Origin: Alphaproteobacteria bacterium
GTDB lineage: Bacteria; Pseudomonadota; Alphaproteobacteria; Micavibrionales; Micavibrionaceae
Length of the DNA: 64,000 bases
Assembly: GCA_017999645.1 (NCBI GenBank)
Contig: JAGNLJ010000002.1
Coordinates: 1-64,000 of the forward strand
Reading direction: 5' to 3'
Positions 52,253 through 61,013 of the stretch are shown here, piece by piece; position 1 is the first letter of the stretch; the number at the start of each line of letters is the position of its first letter. The notes beneath the pieces were generated by a model that was given only the letters and a program-made list of their open reading frames with translations, had not been told where the DNA came from and did no database searches. The position numbers and the translations under genes are program-made.

Positions 52253-53614
52253 ATGCGTTTGATGATCATCGGCCAGCTCGAAGGCTATATATCGCAGGCA
52301 GGCAAGATCGCCCTTCACAAGGGGGCCAAGGTCGTCCATTGCGAGGATACGGAGCAAGCCATCGGTGCATTGCTGAACGGCAAGGGCGCCGACCTCGTCA
52401 TGATCGACGTCAAACAGAAGATCGGTGAGTTCATCGAGCGCCTGAAGCTAGAACGCATCCACATTCCCGTCATCGCCTGCGGCATCAACAACGACGCCCG
52501 CGCCGCCGTGAAAGCCATTCAGCAAGGCGCCAAGGAATACATCCCCCTGCCCCCGGATTCCGAACTGATCGGCGCACTGCTCGCTGCCGTTACCGAAGAT
52601 AACAACACCATGATCGCGGGCGATGCCGTGATGAAAGACGTCGTGAAGCTCGGCGACAAGATCGCGCCTTCCGAAGCCACCGTTCTCATCACCGGCGAAT
52701 CCGGCACGGGCAAAGAAGTGATGTCGCAATATATCCACCGCAAATCGAAACGCGGCAACGGCCCGTTCATCGCGGTGAACTGCGCAGCGATTCCTGAAAA
52801 CTTGTTGGAATCCGAACTGTTCGGCCATGAAAAAGGCGCGTTCACCGGCGCGACCTCGCGCCGCATCGGTAAATTCGAAGAAGCCACCAACGGCACGTTG
52901 TTGTTAGACGAAGTTTCCGAGATGGCGCCGCAGCTCCAGGCGAAGTTACTTCGCGTATTACAGGAAAAAGAAATCACCCGCGTCGGCTCGAACGACGCGG
53001 TGAAGGTCGATGTGCGCATCATCGCGACATCCAACCGCGATTTAGAGGCGTATGTGAAATCCGGCGGTTTCCGCGAAGATCTTTATTTCCGTCTCAATGT
53101 TGTGAACCTCCGCCTGCCGAGTTTGCGCGAACGTCCTGTCGATCTGCCGGCGCTGGCGCAGTTTTTTGCCGACAAATACGCCGATGCAAATGCCGTTGGC
53201 CGTAAAAAAATATCGGCGGCGGCAACGCAGAAAATGAAATCCTACGGCTGGCGCGGCAATATCCGCGAGCTGGAAAACACCATGCACCGCGCGATCCTCG
53301 TTTCCATGGAAGACGAGATCGAGGCCGATGCCATTCACATCGATACGCCCGGCCATCTTTCGGTCGTACCAAAAGAAGCGGCTGCAAAGGCGGAAGCAAA
53401 ACCCGTCCAGAATTCCGGCGCGGTGGAATCTCTCATTGGCCGTTCCGTTGCCGCCGTCGAGCGCGACCTGATCATCAACACGTTAGAGCATTGCCTCGGC
53501 AACCGCACCCATGCCGCCAACATCCTCGGCATTTCCATCCGGACTCTCCGGAACAAGTTGAACCAGTACAAGGACGAGGGCGTAAACATCCCCGCCTCGG
53601 CTACTGGCGAATAA
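52253..53614 (+). CDS. flbD: Sigma-54-dependent flagellar activator FlbD
   Basis: NtrC-family activator of rod, ring and hook genes in alphaproteobacteria. The 453-residue protein has an atypical receiver domain (MRLMIIGQLEGYISQAGKIA to about 115), an AAA+ domain with Walker A GESGTGKE (148-155), the sigma-54 contact loop GAFTGA (195-200) and Walker B GTLLLDE (214-220), and a Fis-type DNA-binding C-terminus (AANILGISIRTLRNKLNQYK). It matches Caulobacter FlbD closely, including VIACG and QQGAKEYIPLPPDSELI. The likely ATG is 52253; the open frame begins earlier. Its targets are the four sigma-54 promoters in this window. Confidence 0.95.
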   Translation: MRLMIIGQLEGYISQAGKIALHKGAKVVHCEDTEQAIGALLNGKGADLVMIDVKQKIGEFIERLKLERIHIPVIACGINNDARAAVKAIQQGAKEYIPLPPDSELIGALLAAVTEDNNTMIAGDAVMKDVVKLGDKIAPSEATVLITGESGTGKEVMSQYIHRKSKRGNGPFIAVNCAAIPENLLESELFGHEKGAFTGATSRRIGKFEEATNGTLLLDEVSEMAPQLQAKLLRVLQEKEITRVGSNDAVKVDVRIIATSNRDLEAYVKSGGFREDLYFRLNVVNLRLPSLRERPVDLPALAQFFADKYADANAVGRKKISAAATQKMKSYGWRGNIRELENTMHRAILVSMEDEIEADAIHIDTPGHLSVVPKEAAAKAEAKPVQNSGAVESLIGRSVAAVERDLIINTLEHCLGNRTHAANILGISIRTLRNKLNQYKDEGVNIPASATGE

Positions 53615-53745
53615 CTAATTGAAATAACACATATTTTTATCTTTTTAATGCACCGGTGACGATTTTTCGGTACACTGAAGGCAACTCTAAAAAACTATAA
53701 AAAAATTAAAAAACTAAAGCGGCAATATAATAAAGGTGTGTTCAT

Positions 53746-54852
53746 ATGACCGACGATAAAGGTTCGGCGACCAGTTCAGGCGTCAAAGATTCCCTCGGCA
53801 ATCTTTGGAAGGCCACACAAGATCCCAACAATCAAAAACGTTTGACCGATCAAGGCAGTGCTCTTTTGCAGGCGACCCTTGACCGCTTTACCCAGTATGC
53901 AACAGGCGAAACGCCTGCGTCTCCCGCGCAACAAACGCCGCCGCCCGCCACGACATCTGCGGGTGGAACGCCATCGCCTGCTGCTGCGCCTCCTCCCGCT
54001 GCTGGAGAAAAAAAAGAAGAGAAAAAAGGAGAAAAAGAAGAAGACGACATGGGCTGGGTCGCTACGGCGATGTTCAATTTCCTGCCCGACGGCGTCAAGG
54101 ACTGGGCGGGTACCGCCGCCATCCCGATGGTTACGCAGGGTCAGTCGCTGATCCAGAAATCCGGCAGACCGAAGATTTCAAAAAGTCCTGCCGCCTATTT
54201 CAGCTGCATGACCGGCGAGAAGATCACCGAAATCCCCGAGAGCGTTTTCGATTATTCGAAAAAAATCCTGAAAATGCTGGGTCTCGGCGACAATCCGGAA
54301 CTGGCCGAAGCCCTCAGTGTAGGCTTCATTTCCTTCCTGCGGGGCTATTTGAAATTCATTCCCGGCGTCAAAGCTTTCGAACAGGCCGCCAGTGGCGCGC
54401 CCAAATTTTCCGATCTGATCGGCTTCGGCACCAACGCACAGACGTTGCTTGGCCTTTTCAAGCTGGCACCCGCAGATCAGCCCGTCGAGCGGGCTTTGAT
54501 TTCCACTTTGAAAGACATTTTCAAATCCCAGGGTGTCGACAATATCGATCATTATTTTCAAGCCGACACGATGAGTTACGGCCAGTTCGTCAGCTCCTAC
54601 GCCGCTTTGGGGCGAGACATGATCGCGTCGAAAAGATGGACGGTGGATCCCGCTAAAATCACCGAGGACATGAAAAAGACGGCGGACGAGGCCATGAAAA
54701 AATACGGGATATCGGACCCTGACGGTTCGCTTGTCATGGGCCTCGCCTCGGCCTCTGTTTACAGCGCCGATATCCTCAAGGTGGCGATGAGCAATCCGGC
54801 GCCTGCCGCCGCCGAACCGGCAACCAAACCACCAGCCGTTATGAAACCGTAG
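53746..54852 (+). CDS. Unrecognised protein upstream of a cysteine-peptidase-like gene
   Basis: A 368-residue protein with no signal peptide. Residues 1-56 are polar, 57-103 form a disordered Pro/Ala then Lys/Glu linker (GEKKEEKKGEKEEDD), and from 104 a compact helical domain follows (MGWVATAMFNFLPDGVKDWA, FDYSKKILKMLGLGDNPELA, VGFISFLRGYLKFIPGVKAF), ending in a second Ala/Pro tail. I know no family for it. AAAGGTG precedes the ATG. It ends ten bases before the next gene, so the two form an operon between flbD and flhA. It may be a substrate or partner of the neighbour; this is inference. Confidence 0.75.
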   Translation: MTDDKGSATSSGVKDSLGNLWKATQDPNNQKRLTDQGSALLQATLDRFTQYATGETPASPAQQTPPPATTSAGGTPSPAAAPPPAAGEKKEEKKGEKEEDDMGWVATAMFNFLPDGVKDWAGTAAIPMVTQGQSLIQKSGRPKISKSPAAYFSCMTGEKITEIPESVFDYSKKILKMLGLGDNPELAEALSVGFISFLRGYLKFIPGVKAFEQAASGAPKFSDLIGFGTNAQTLLGLFKLAPADQPVERALISTLKDIFKSQGVDNIDHYFQADTMSYGQFVSSYAALGRDMIASKRWTVDPAKITEDMKKTADEAMKKYGISDPDGSLVMGLASASVYSADILKVAMSNPAPAAAEPATKPPAVMKP

Positions 54853-54861
54853 GAACTGCAC

Positions 54862-55716
54862 ATGGCTGATAAGCCTTCTTTTGAAATCGGAGATGTCATC
54901 GCAGACGACCTGCTACCCCCTCCCCGCTCCCTCGAAACCTTCATGCGCCAGATTCCCGGTAACAAGGATTTTTCTTTCGCCCCGCGCGGAAAATTTCAAA
55001 GTCTGGAAGAAACATTGGGCGCTTACGAAGATTTGCCTGAACCGGTGCGTAAAGTCATAGATAAAATCCGTACTGCCGAAACCACTGCTGAAAAAGCTGC
55101 CATCGCCCATAGTTTTGCCGTTGCCTATATAAAGCCTGAATTGCAAGCTGATCTGCCTGGGGAAAAAATCCCCTTTGTCGATTTCGCAAAAAATCCTCGC
55201 GGGGATTGCGACGATTACAAAAGATTCATGGCAGGATTATTGTCGCATGGCGGCGTCGACCCTCATGACATTTTTCTTGTGGGAGGCTTAATGAAATATA
55301 CGGTCGGTCAATTCAGCCTTCCGGCACCCCATGCTTTTGTCGTGGTGAAGGATGGCGACGAATATCTCCTCCTGGATAACAATCTCGAGGGCATACCGGT
55401 CATCGACCCTAAAAATCCCCGCGTGAGTTCTACTTCCGCAGATGCCAAAGGCTTAAGCCTTCCGGGTCTGGATCCTTCTGCGCCTATGCATGCGGAGATT
55501 ATGTTTCTCAGCCACGGCGAGGACGGGCGCGGTAACAATTTCGAAGATCCAAAACTCCAGGCTGAAAAAGTAAAACAGGCAAAGCAAATTGATGACATGA
55601 TTTTAAAAGTTGAGCAGATGTTGAAAAATGGCTCTCTGCCCGGGCAGCCTGGACTGGAAGGGTTCGGAGAATCGACAGCGGCCGCCCAAAAGCCAAAATC
55701 ACTGCCCGCACCGTAA
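54862..55716 (+). CDS. Predicted transglutaminase-like cysteine peptidase
   Basis: A 284-residue protein whose middle resembles the bacterial transglutaminase-like cysteine peptidases (C93/LapG type): RGDCDDYKRFMAGLL supplies Cys116, LPAPHAFVVVK His157, and EYLLLDNNLEG Asp172, in the correct order and spacing for the triad. LapG-type enzymes are periplasmic, but here the N-terminus (ADKPSFEIGDVIADDLLPPP) has no signal peptide, so it should stay in the cytoplasm or leave by another route such as type III export. The C-terminal 70 residues are helical and Lys/Glu-rich. Function is unknown; I see no family match closer than this motif. Confidence 0.72.
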   Translation: MADKPSFEIGDVIADDLLPPPRSLETFMRQIPGNKDFSFAPRGKFQSLEETLGAYEDLPEPVRKVIDKIRTAETTAEKAAIAHSFAVAYIKPELQADLPGEKIPFVDFAKNPRGDCDDYKRFMAGLLSHGGVDPHDIFLVGGLMKYTVGQFSLPAPHAFVVVKDGDEYLLLDNNLEGIPVIDPKNPRVSSTSADAKGLSLPGLDPSAPMHAEIMFLSHGEDGRGNNFEDPKLQAEKVKQAKQIDDMILKVEQMLKNGSLPGQPGLEGFGESTAAAQKPKSLPAP

Positions 55717-55806
55717 AACCGCCCCGTTTGCATGTCAGGCCCGGGCCGGATACAATAAGCGCTGGTATTTTCGACTGTTCCTTTTTACTCCGACGACCTG
55801 ATTTCC

Positions 55807-57951
55807 ATGGCCGACGCGCCCGGTTCAAGACTGCCTGCCACAACAAGTTTCGCTGCCACACCTGGCGGCGGGCCTTCGGCTGGCGGCACCATGGCGGCGA
55901 TTGCGCCTTATTTCCGCGGCGACGTGATCTTCGCGCTCGCGATCGTCATGATCATCCTGTTCATGCTGATCCCGGTGCCGACTTTCCTGCTGGATTTCGG
56001 CCTGTCGATTTCCGTCGCGCTGTCGGTCATGATTTTGATGACCGTGCTATTCATCCAGCACCCCTTGGATTTCTCCACCTTCCCGACCGTGCTGCTTGTC
56101 GCCACGTCGCTGCGGCTTGCGCTGAACGTTGCCTCGGTCCGTCTTATTCTCGAAAACGGCCATGAAGGGCCGGACGCGGCGGGTCACGTCATCGAGGCGT
56201 TCGGCACATTCATCGTCGGCGGCGAATATGTGATCGGCACAATCGTCTTCGCCATCCTTGTCATCGTCAACTTTGTCGTTATTACCAAGGGTTCGGGCCG
56301 TATCGCCGAAGTCGCGGCGCGGTTTACGTTGGACGCCATGCCCGGAAAACAAATGGCCATCGACGCCGACATGTCCGCAGGCCTGATCACCGAAGACGAA
56401 GCCAAAATGCGCCGCAAAAAACTCGAGCAGGAAAGCACGTTCTACGGCGCAATGGACGGCGCGGCGAAATTCGTACGCGGCGATGCTATCGCGGGCCTGC
56501 TGATCGTTTTCGTCAACGTCATTGGCGGCATCGTCATCGGTGTCGTCTCGCGCGATATGTCGCTGGCCGATGCGGCGAAGAATTATACGCTCCTCACTAT
56601 CGGCGACGGCCTTGTGACGCAGATCCCGGCCTTGATCGTTTCGGTGTCGGCGGGTCTGCTGGTTTCAAAAGCAGGCGTCGAAGGCTCCGCCGATCAGGCG
56701 CTGTTCGACCAGTTCAGCCGTTATCCGCGCGCGATGGCGATGTCGGCCGGCCTGATTGCCGCGCTCGGCCTTGTTCCCGCCATTCCCGCCGCGCCATTCC
56801 TGACGCTCGCCGCTGTCATCGGCGGCCTCGCCTATATGTCGTCGCAGCGGCAGGCTCTTGCCGCACAAAAAGAAATCGAAGCCAAAACCGCCAAGCCCGT
56901 CGGCGTCAAACCTGCGGAGGAGCCGATCTCCAAGGCGCTCGCCATGGATACGATCCGGTTAGAACTCGGCTACGGCCTCCTCCCGCTCGTGCAGGGCGAA
57001 GGCGGCAACAAGCTCACCGACCAGATCAAGGGCCTGCGCAGACAACTCGCGGAAGATATGGGCTACGTGCTCCCGGCCGTACGCATCCAGGACAATCTTC
57101 AACTTCCCGCCAGCACTTACACCGTGCGCATCAAGGAAATTGAATCCGGTCGCGGCGAAGTGCGCCCCGGCATGTTGATGTGCATGGATCCGACCGGCTC
57201 GCCGATTTCCCTGCCCGGCGAAAGCACGACCGAGCCGACTTTTGGTTTACCGGCAATGTGGATCGATGAGCGTTACCGCGAGGAAGCCCACTTCAAAGGC
57301 TACACGGTTGTCGATGCGCCGACCGTCATCACGACGCACCTGACGGAAATCATCAAAGACAACATGCCCGACCTGCTCAACTACGCCGAGACGCAGAAAC
57401 TGCTCAACGAACTCGGCCAGGAATACCAGAAGCTTGTCGCCGATGTCGTACCGACCCAGGTTTCAGTCGGCGGCTTGCAACGCGTTCTGCAGCGCCTGCT
57501 TTCAGAGCGCGTTTCCGTGCGCGACATGCCCGCGATTTTAGAGGGCATCGCCGAAGCCGCCGCCTATACCAAGAACACCGCGCATATCACTGAACATGTT
57601 CGCTCACGCCTCGCCCGCCAGCTTTGCGACTCCGCCACCAACAATAACGGCGTCGTGCCGCTCGTCACCATGTCGCCGGAATGGGAACAGGCTTTCGCGG
57701 AATCTCTGGTCGGTGCCGGCGAAGACAAGCAGCTTGCCATGCCGCCCTCGCGCCTGCAGGAATTTATCGGCGCCATTCGCGGCGCCTATGAAAGATTTTC
57801 GATGGAGGGTGAAATTCCCGTGCTCCTCACCTCGCCCGGCATCCGCCCGTATGTACGCAGCGTGATCGAGCGCTTCCGGCCTCAGACGGTGGTGATGTCG
57901 CAAAATGAAATCCACCCAAAGGCGCGCATTCGCACGCTGGGGCAGATTTAA
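55807..57951 (+). CDS. flhA: Flagellar export platform protein FlhA
   Basis: Main export-gate protein, 714 residues. Eight predicted transmembrane helices in the N-terminal half; the FHIPEP-like signatures are SLRLALNVASVRLILENGHE, GRIAEVAARFTLDAMPGKQM, AIDADMSAGLITEDEAKMRR and GLLIVFVNVIGGIVIG. The cytoplasmic nonameric-ring domain includes LELGYGLLPLVQGEGGNKLT, YTVRIKEIESGRGEVRPGML and LQRVLQRLLSERVSVRDMPA. A 28-residue Gly/Pro/Ala leader precedes the first helix. No ribosome site is strong at the ATG. No sigma-54 promoter was seen in front of it. Confidence 0.97.
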   Translation: MADAPGSRLPATTSFAATPGGGPSAGGTMAAIAPYFRGDVIFALAIVMIILFMLIPVPTFLLDFGLSISVALSVMILMTVLFIQHPLDFSTFPTVLLVATSLRLALNVASVRLILENGHEGPDAAGHVIEAFGTFIVGGEYVIGTIVFAILVIVNFVVITKGSGRIAEVAARFTLDAMPGKQMAIDADMSAGLITEDEAKMRRKKLEQESTFYGAMDGAAKFVRGDAIAGLLIVFVNVIGGIVIGVVSRDMSLADAAKNYTLLTIGDGLVTQIPALIVSVSAGLLVSKAGVEGSADQALFDQFSRYPRAMAMSAGLIAALGLVPAIPAAPFLTLAAVIGGLAYMSSQRQALAAQKEIEAKTAKPVGVKPAEEPISKALAMDTIRLELGYGLLPLVQGEGGNKLTDQIKGLRRQLAEDMGYVLPAVRIQDNLQLPASTYTVRIKEIESGRGEVRPGMLMCMDPTGSPISLPGESTTEPTFGLPAMWIDERYREEAHFKGYTVVDAPTVITTHLTEIIKDNMPDLLNYAETQKLLNELGQEYQKLVADVVPTQVSVGGLQRVLQRLLSERVSVRDMPAILEGIAEAAAYTKNTAHITEHVRSRLARQLCDSATNNNGVVPLVTMSPEWEQAFAESLVGAGEDKQLAMPPSRLQEFIGAIRGAYERFSMEGEIPVLLTSPGIRPYVRSVIERFRPQTVVMSQNEIHPKARIRTLGQI

Positions 57952-58015
57952 TCGCCCTACAGCCTCAGGTTTAATGAAACCACCGCCTTTCTACCTTGTC
58001 TTTGCCATAAAATAA

Positions 58016-58044
58016 TTGACATAGTTATCTCCGCCGGGCTACCA
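58016..58044 (+). promoter_or_regulatory. Promoter of the first post-flhA gene
   Basis: TTGACA (58016-58021), 17 bases, CTACCA (58039-58044), preceded by CCATAAAATAA. The same layout recurs at 58809-58837. Predicted start about 58050; the -10 is a weak match, so an activator may be needed. Confidence 0.6.
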
Positions 58045-58080
58045 AGGTGCTGAACAGGAATTTCACACACGGAGATAAAA

Positions 58081-58734
58081 ATGGCCCTCGCAAACCCATC
58101 TGGCGCTAACAGCAACGTAAAAACTGTCACTGTCGATGACTTAAAAGACCCCGCGAAATACACATCCCTCCCTTACATTGTCACGCAAGTGAATTTGACG
58201 AGAGACATGCTGAGTCTTCTGAACAGGAACAGATCGGAAAAATTTTTGAACTGGCATGTAAAACCCGGCGATCATGTCCTCGCGAAAACCCGTATAGCGA
58301 CATTTGGACTTGAGGCCCTGCCTGCCGGCATATCCGGCATATTAAGGAAGTTTTCAGCTTCGAATTTACTTACGCCTTCTATCTTTATGCCGGAGGACGG
58401 CATCATCACTGATATCACCCAATTAAAGGACTTGTTCAATTCAGAATATTTATTCTCACATCAACCCCTTGTTCCCGCAGAAGAAGCAGATAAGTATCAG
58501 GCCGCGCCTCATGAAAAAGTTTTACAGGTTCTGGAAAACAGAGGTCACCCCCGGCACGTTTACTGGAACGTATTTCAGGCCATAGATATTCTCAAAACGC
58601 GTGAGGATAAAACCGTGACACCGATCCAAGTAAAACAATATATCGCGAGCAAACATCTCGAAATGATGCCGGTCGTTGTACCTGCCGTATCTGGTTCAAA
58701 CGCACCGACACCTTTCCCGCCGGGACAGGGATAG
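58081..58734 (+). CDS. Unrecognised soluble protein after flhA
   Basis: A 217-residue protein without signal peptide or membrane segment. GGAGAT stands eight bases before the ATG. The middle, NWHVKPGDHVLAKTRIATFG followed by SIFMPEDGIITDI, reads like a small barrel-sandwich (biotinyl/lipoyl-like) hairpin pair, though without a carrier lysine motif; this is only a pattern by eye. The C-terminus is Pro-rich. It has its own promoter and terminator, so it is independently expressed although inside the flagellar locus. Confidence 0.72.
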   Translation: MALANPSGANSNVKTVTVDDLKDPAKYTSLPYIVTQVNLTRDMLSLLNRNRSEKFLNWHVKPGDHVLAKTRIATFGLEALPAGISGILRKFSASNLLTPSIFMPEDGIITDITQLKDLFNSEYLFSHQPLVPAEEADKYQAAPHEKVLQVLENRGHPRHVYWNVFQAIDILKTREDKTVTPIQVKQYIASKHLEMMPVVVPAVSGSNAPTPFPPGQG

Positions 58735-58754
58735 TATTTTAATGACTGCCAAAG

Positions 58755-58787
58755 AACGCCGGTGGATTGATGAAACCGGCGTTTTTT
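58755..58787 (+). terminator. Intrinsic terminator between the two post-flhA genes
   Basis: AACGCCGGT (58755-58763) pairs with ACCGGCGTT (58775-58783), then six T in all. Strong terminator; the next promoter starts 22 bases later. Confidence 0.9.
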
Positions 58788-58808
58788 AGTGATTTTTTTC
58801 CCATAAAA

Positions 58809-58837
58809 TTGACATCGCCGCCTAATCTGCGCTACCA
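58809..58837 (+). promoter_or_regulatory. Promoter of the second post-flhA gene
   Basis: TTGACA (58809-58814), 17 bases, CTACCA (58832-58837), preceded by CCATAAAA. Same hexamers, same spacing and same flanking words as the promoter at 58016, so the two genes are probably co-regulated. Confidence 0.6.
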
Positions 58838-58874
58838 CTACGTGCACAAACAATCACTGCGTGGAGATTTTACA

Positions 58875-59843
58875 ATGGGAATTACTTTTACACCTTATGT
58901 TGCGCTTGGTCTGGGTAGCTCTGTCCGTAAGCTCACTTATGAATTTGACAATGCGCGCATGCTCCGCATTAAAGGCCCTATTGCAGAGGTTATTGAGACA
59001 ATCCCCCTTGAGGGAGCCTCCGCTGAAAGAAACGACACCGGAGGGTTTGTATCGAATATTTTTGCAAAAAGCCGTGATATTGGTGACGTGGTAATTACCC
59101 GGGCTTCAGGCGTAAAAAAACTTTGCCCCAACATCAAAGGCATTCAGGCTTTCATGCAGGCGGTTGAAGGTACGCACCCGGATGTGCAGCCGCTTACCCC
59201 TCCTGGTCCCCCTTGGTACGAAGGTAAACAGCTTGAAAATTTTGAAATTCGTATGCCCAAGGTCAACCGCTTTGTATTTAGCACTTTAAATGTGTCATTG
59301 AAGACGGAAACGCATAAGCGTCACTTAAGTGCTCTGTTTTCTTATCCGAACGATAAAGATTCCTCAGGTGCATATTGGATTAAAAGAGATCAACCAATAT
59401 ACGATTACGATGGTTTAAAGATATTATCCCCTTGTACGGGAAAAGTGACATTCCACGGTGTTGATGTCGGTGCTACGGATTGGTCAAATGATCTCTGGCC
59501 AATCCCAAAAAACGAATACACAGGCTTGTCGAATAGTGATTATCTGGGGAATTCCTGTCTTGTAGCAATACAGCCCGTTAAAGGTACCAATATATATACC
59601 AATCTTGCTAGCTGCTACGGATCGATCATATATCTCATGGAACATACCGTCGAAAATCAGCGAGAGCATAAAGCTTTTTATAATTTCCTGCGACAGAATG
59701 ATAAAGATGTCTCTTTAATTATTTCTAGAATGCAAGAATCTATTCAGGAACTTAAACGAGCCAAATTCAGAAAAGGTCCCGTATCGACGGAGTCAAATAA
59801 ACAGACACCTATAAGTGAAATGCCCCCTGAGGTTTCTCTATAA
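58875..59843 (+). CDS. Unrecognised protein before flhF
   Basis: A 322-residue soluble protein of no family known to me. TGGAGA lies eight bases before ATG 58875; an in-frame ATG at 58767 lies upstream of the promoter and is rejected. It has no signal peptide; LKILSPCTGKVTFHGVDVG in the middle and KLTYEFDNARMLRIKGPIAE near the start are beta-rich, and the C-terminus is a basic helix (RMQESIQELKRAKFRKGP). The gene is visibly AT-richer than flhA or flhF and uses more A/T-ending codons, which suggests later acquisition. Confidence 0.72.
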   Translation: MGITFTPYVALGLGSSVRKLTYEFDNARMLRIKGPIAEVIETIPLEGASAERNDTGGFVSNIFAKSRDIGDVVITRASGVKKLCPNIKGIQAFMQAVEGTHPDVQPLTPPGPPWYEGKQLENFEIRMPKVNRFVFSTLNVSLKTETHKRHLSALFSYPNDKDSSGAYWIKRDQPIYDYDGLKILSPCTGKVTFHGVDVGATDWSNDLWPIPKNEYTGLSNSDYLGNSCLVAIQPVKGTNIYTNLASCYGSIIYLMEHTVENQREHKAFYNFLRQNDKDVSLIISRMQESIQELKRAKFRKGPVSTESNKQTPISEMPPEVSL

Positions 59844-59981
59844 TTCAGATGCGACTATAAGGCGGGCTTGAAACCCAGCTTTTTTAACCTCATTTTCCTG
59901 TAAAATATAATAAAATTGCGCTGGAAACCTTTTTCCGGAAAATTTATAATTTAGACTGATTCGAGTAAGCAAGTTTCTCCC

Positions 59982-61013
59982 ATGCGGCTGAAATCCTTCT
60001 ATGCCAAGACAATGACAGAGGCGATGCAGATGATCCGTGATACGCTCGGTGAAGATGCGATCATAGTTGCCACCCGCGAGGAAAAGGGCGGCAAGGCCGT
60101 GCATGTCACCGCCGCCATCGACCCGCCCTCCTACAGCGCGCCCGCATTCGAAATCAGCAAATCCGGCCCGGCCGATGCCGAAGACTGGCTGCAATATGAC
60201 GAGGAAGAGGAGGAATCCCTCATCGCCGAGGAGCTGACGGAAGTCCTGCTCCGTCATTCCGTGCCCGAAGATGTCATGGACCAGATTTTATCGTGCGCCA
60301 CCATCGTCGGCCTCGAGCAGCCGTCCATCGCGCTCATCGCCGCCATCGAGCACCTTTATAATTTCCAGCCGCTGCCGCAGAAGGCGCATAAAAAGCCGAT
60401 CATGATGGTCGGACCGCCGGGCGCCGGTAAAACATTGGCCGTCGCCAAGGCCGCCGCGCGCGGCGTGATGAATGGCCTACGGGTTGGCGTGATTTCCGCG
60501 GATACGGTCCGCGCCGGGGGTGTCGAACAGCTCGCCGCCTTCACGAAACTTCTCCGTATTGACCTTAAAAAGGCCGGGAATGTTCAGGAACTCGCCGAGA
60601 TGCTGCGCTCTCTTCAGGGTTACGACCAGGTCTTTATCGACACGCCTGGGGTCAATCCCTTCGACCAGGCCGACGTCAAAAACGCCGCACGCTTTATTGG
60701 CGCCGCCGAGGTTGATCCCTATTTCGTCCTGCCTGCGGGCACGGATGCCGACGAATCCGGCGAAATGGCCCGGGTTTTCGCGGCCATTGGCGTCCACAGC
60801 CTGATCGCCACCCGGGTCGATATCGCCCGCCGTCTGGGAGGTATTCTCTCCGCTGCCCATCACGGCGGCATGGCTTTTGCAGATGCCAGCAACACGCCGA
60901 AGGTCGCGGACGGGCTTTACGGGTTAGATCCGCGTTCCCTGTCAGCTCTTTTGATGCCGGGGGCATACAACGAGGGCAAAAAAGAGTATAAGAAAGCAGG
61001 AAGCAGGCAATGA
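59982..61013 (+). CDS. flhF: Flagellar placement GTPase FlhF
   Basis: SRP-type GTPase that recruits the first flagellar components to the pole. The 343-residue protein has the family N-terminus MRLKSFYAKTMTEAMQMIRD, an acidic linker (EEEEE around 75), then the NG domain with G1 GPPGAGKT (144-151), ADTVRAGGVEQLAAF, and FIDTPGVNPFD as the G3. The start has no strong ribosome site, but the N-terminus is conserved. Translationally coupled by ATGA to flhG. Confidence 0.95.
   Translation: MRLKSFYAKTMTEAMQMIRDTLGEDAIIVATREEKGGKAVHVTAAIDPPSYSAPAFEISKSGPADAEDWLQYDEEEEESLIAEELTEVLLRHSVPEDVMDQILSCATIVGLEQPSIALIAAIEHLYNFQPLPQKAHKKPIMMVGPPGAGKTLAVAKAAARGVMNGLRVGVISADTVRAGGVEQLAAFTKLLRIDLKKAGNVQELAEMLRSLQGYDQVFIDTPGVNPFDQADVKNAARFIGAAEVDPYFVLPAGTDADESGEMARVFAAIGVHSLIATRVDIARRLGGILSAAHHGGMAFADASNTPKVADGLYGLDPRSLSALLMPGAYNEGKKEYKKAGSRQ

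Noticed and set aside
59850..59895. Intrinsic terminator after the 58875 gene
   Set aside because: GGGCTTGAAACCC with a following T-run is suggestive, but the stem is short and mismatched, so it was not listed.
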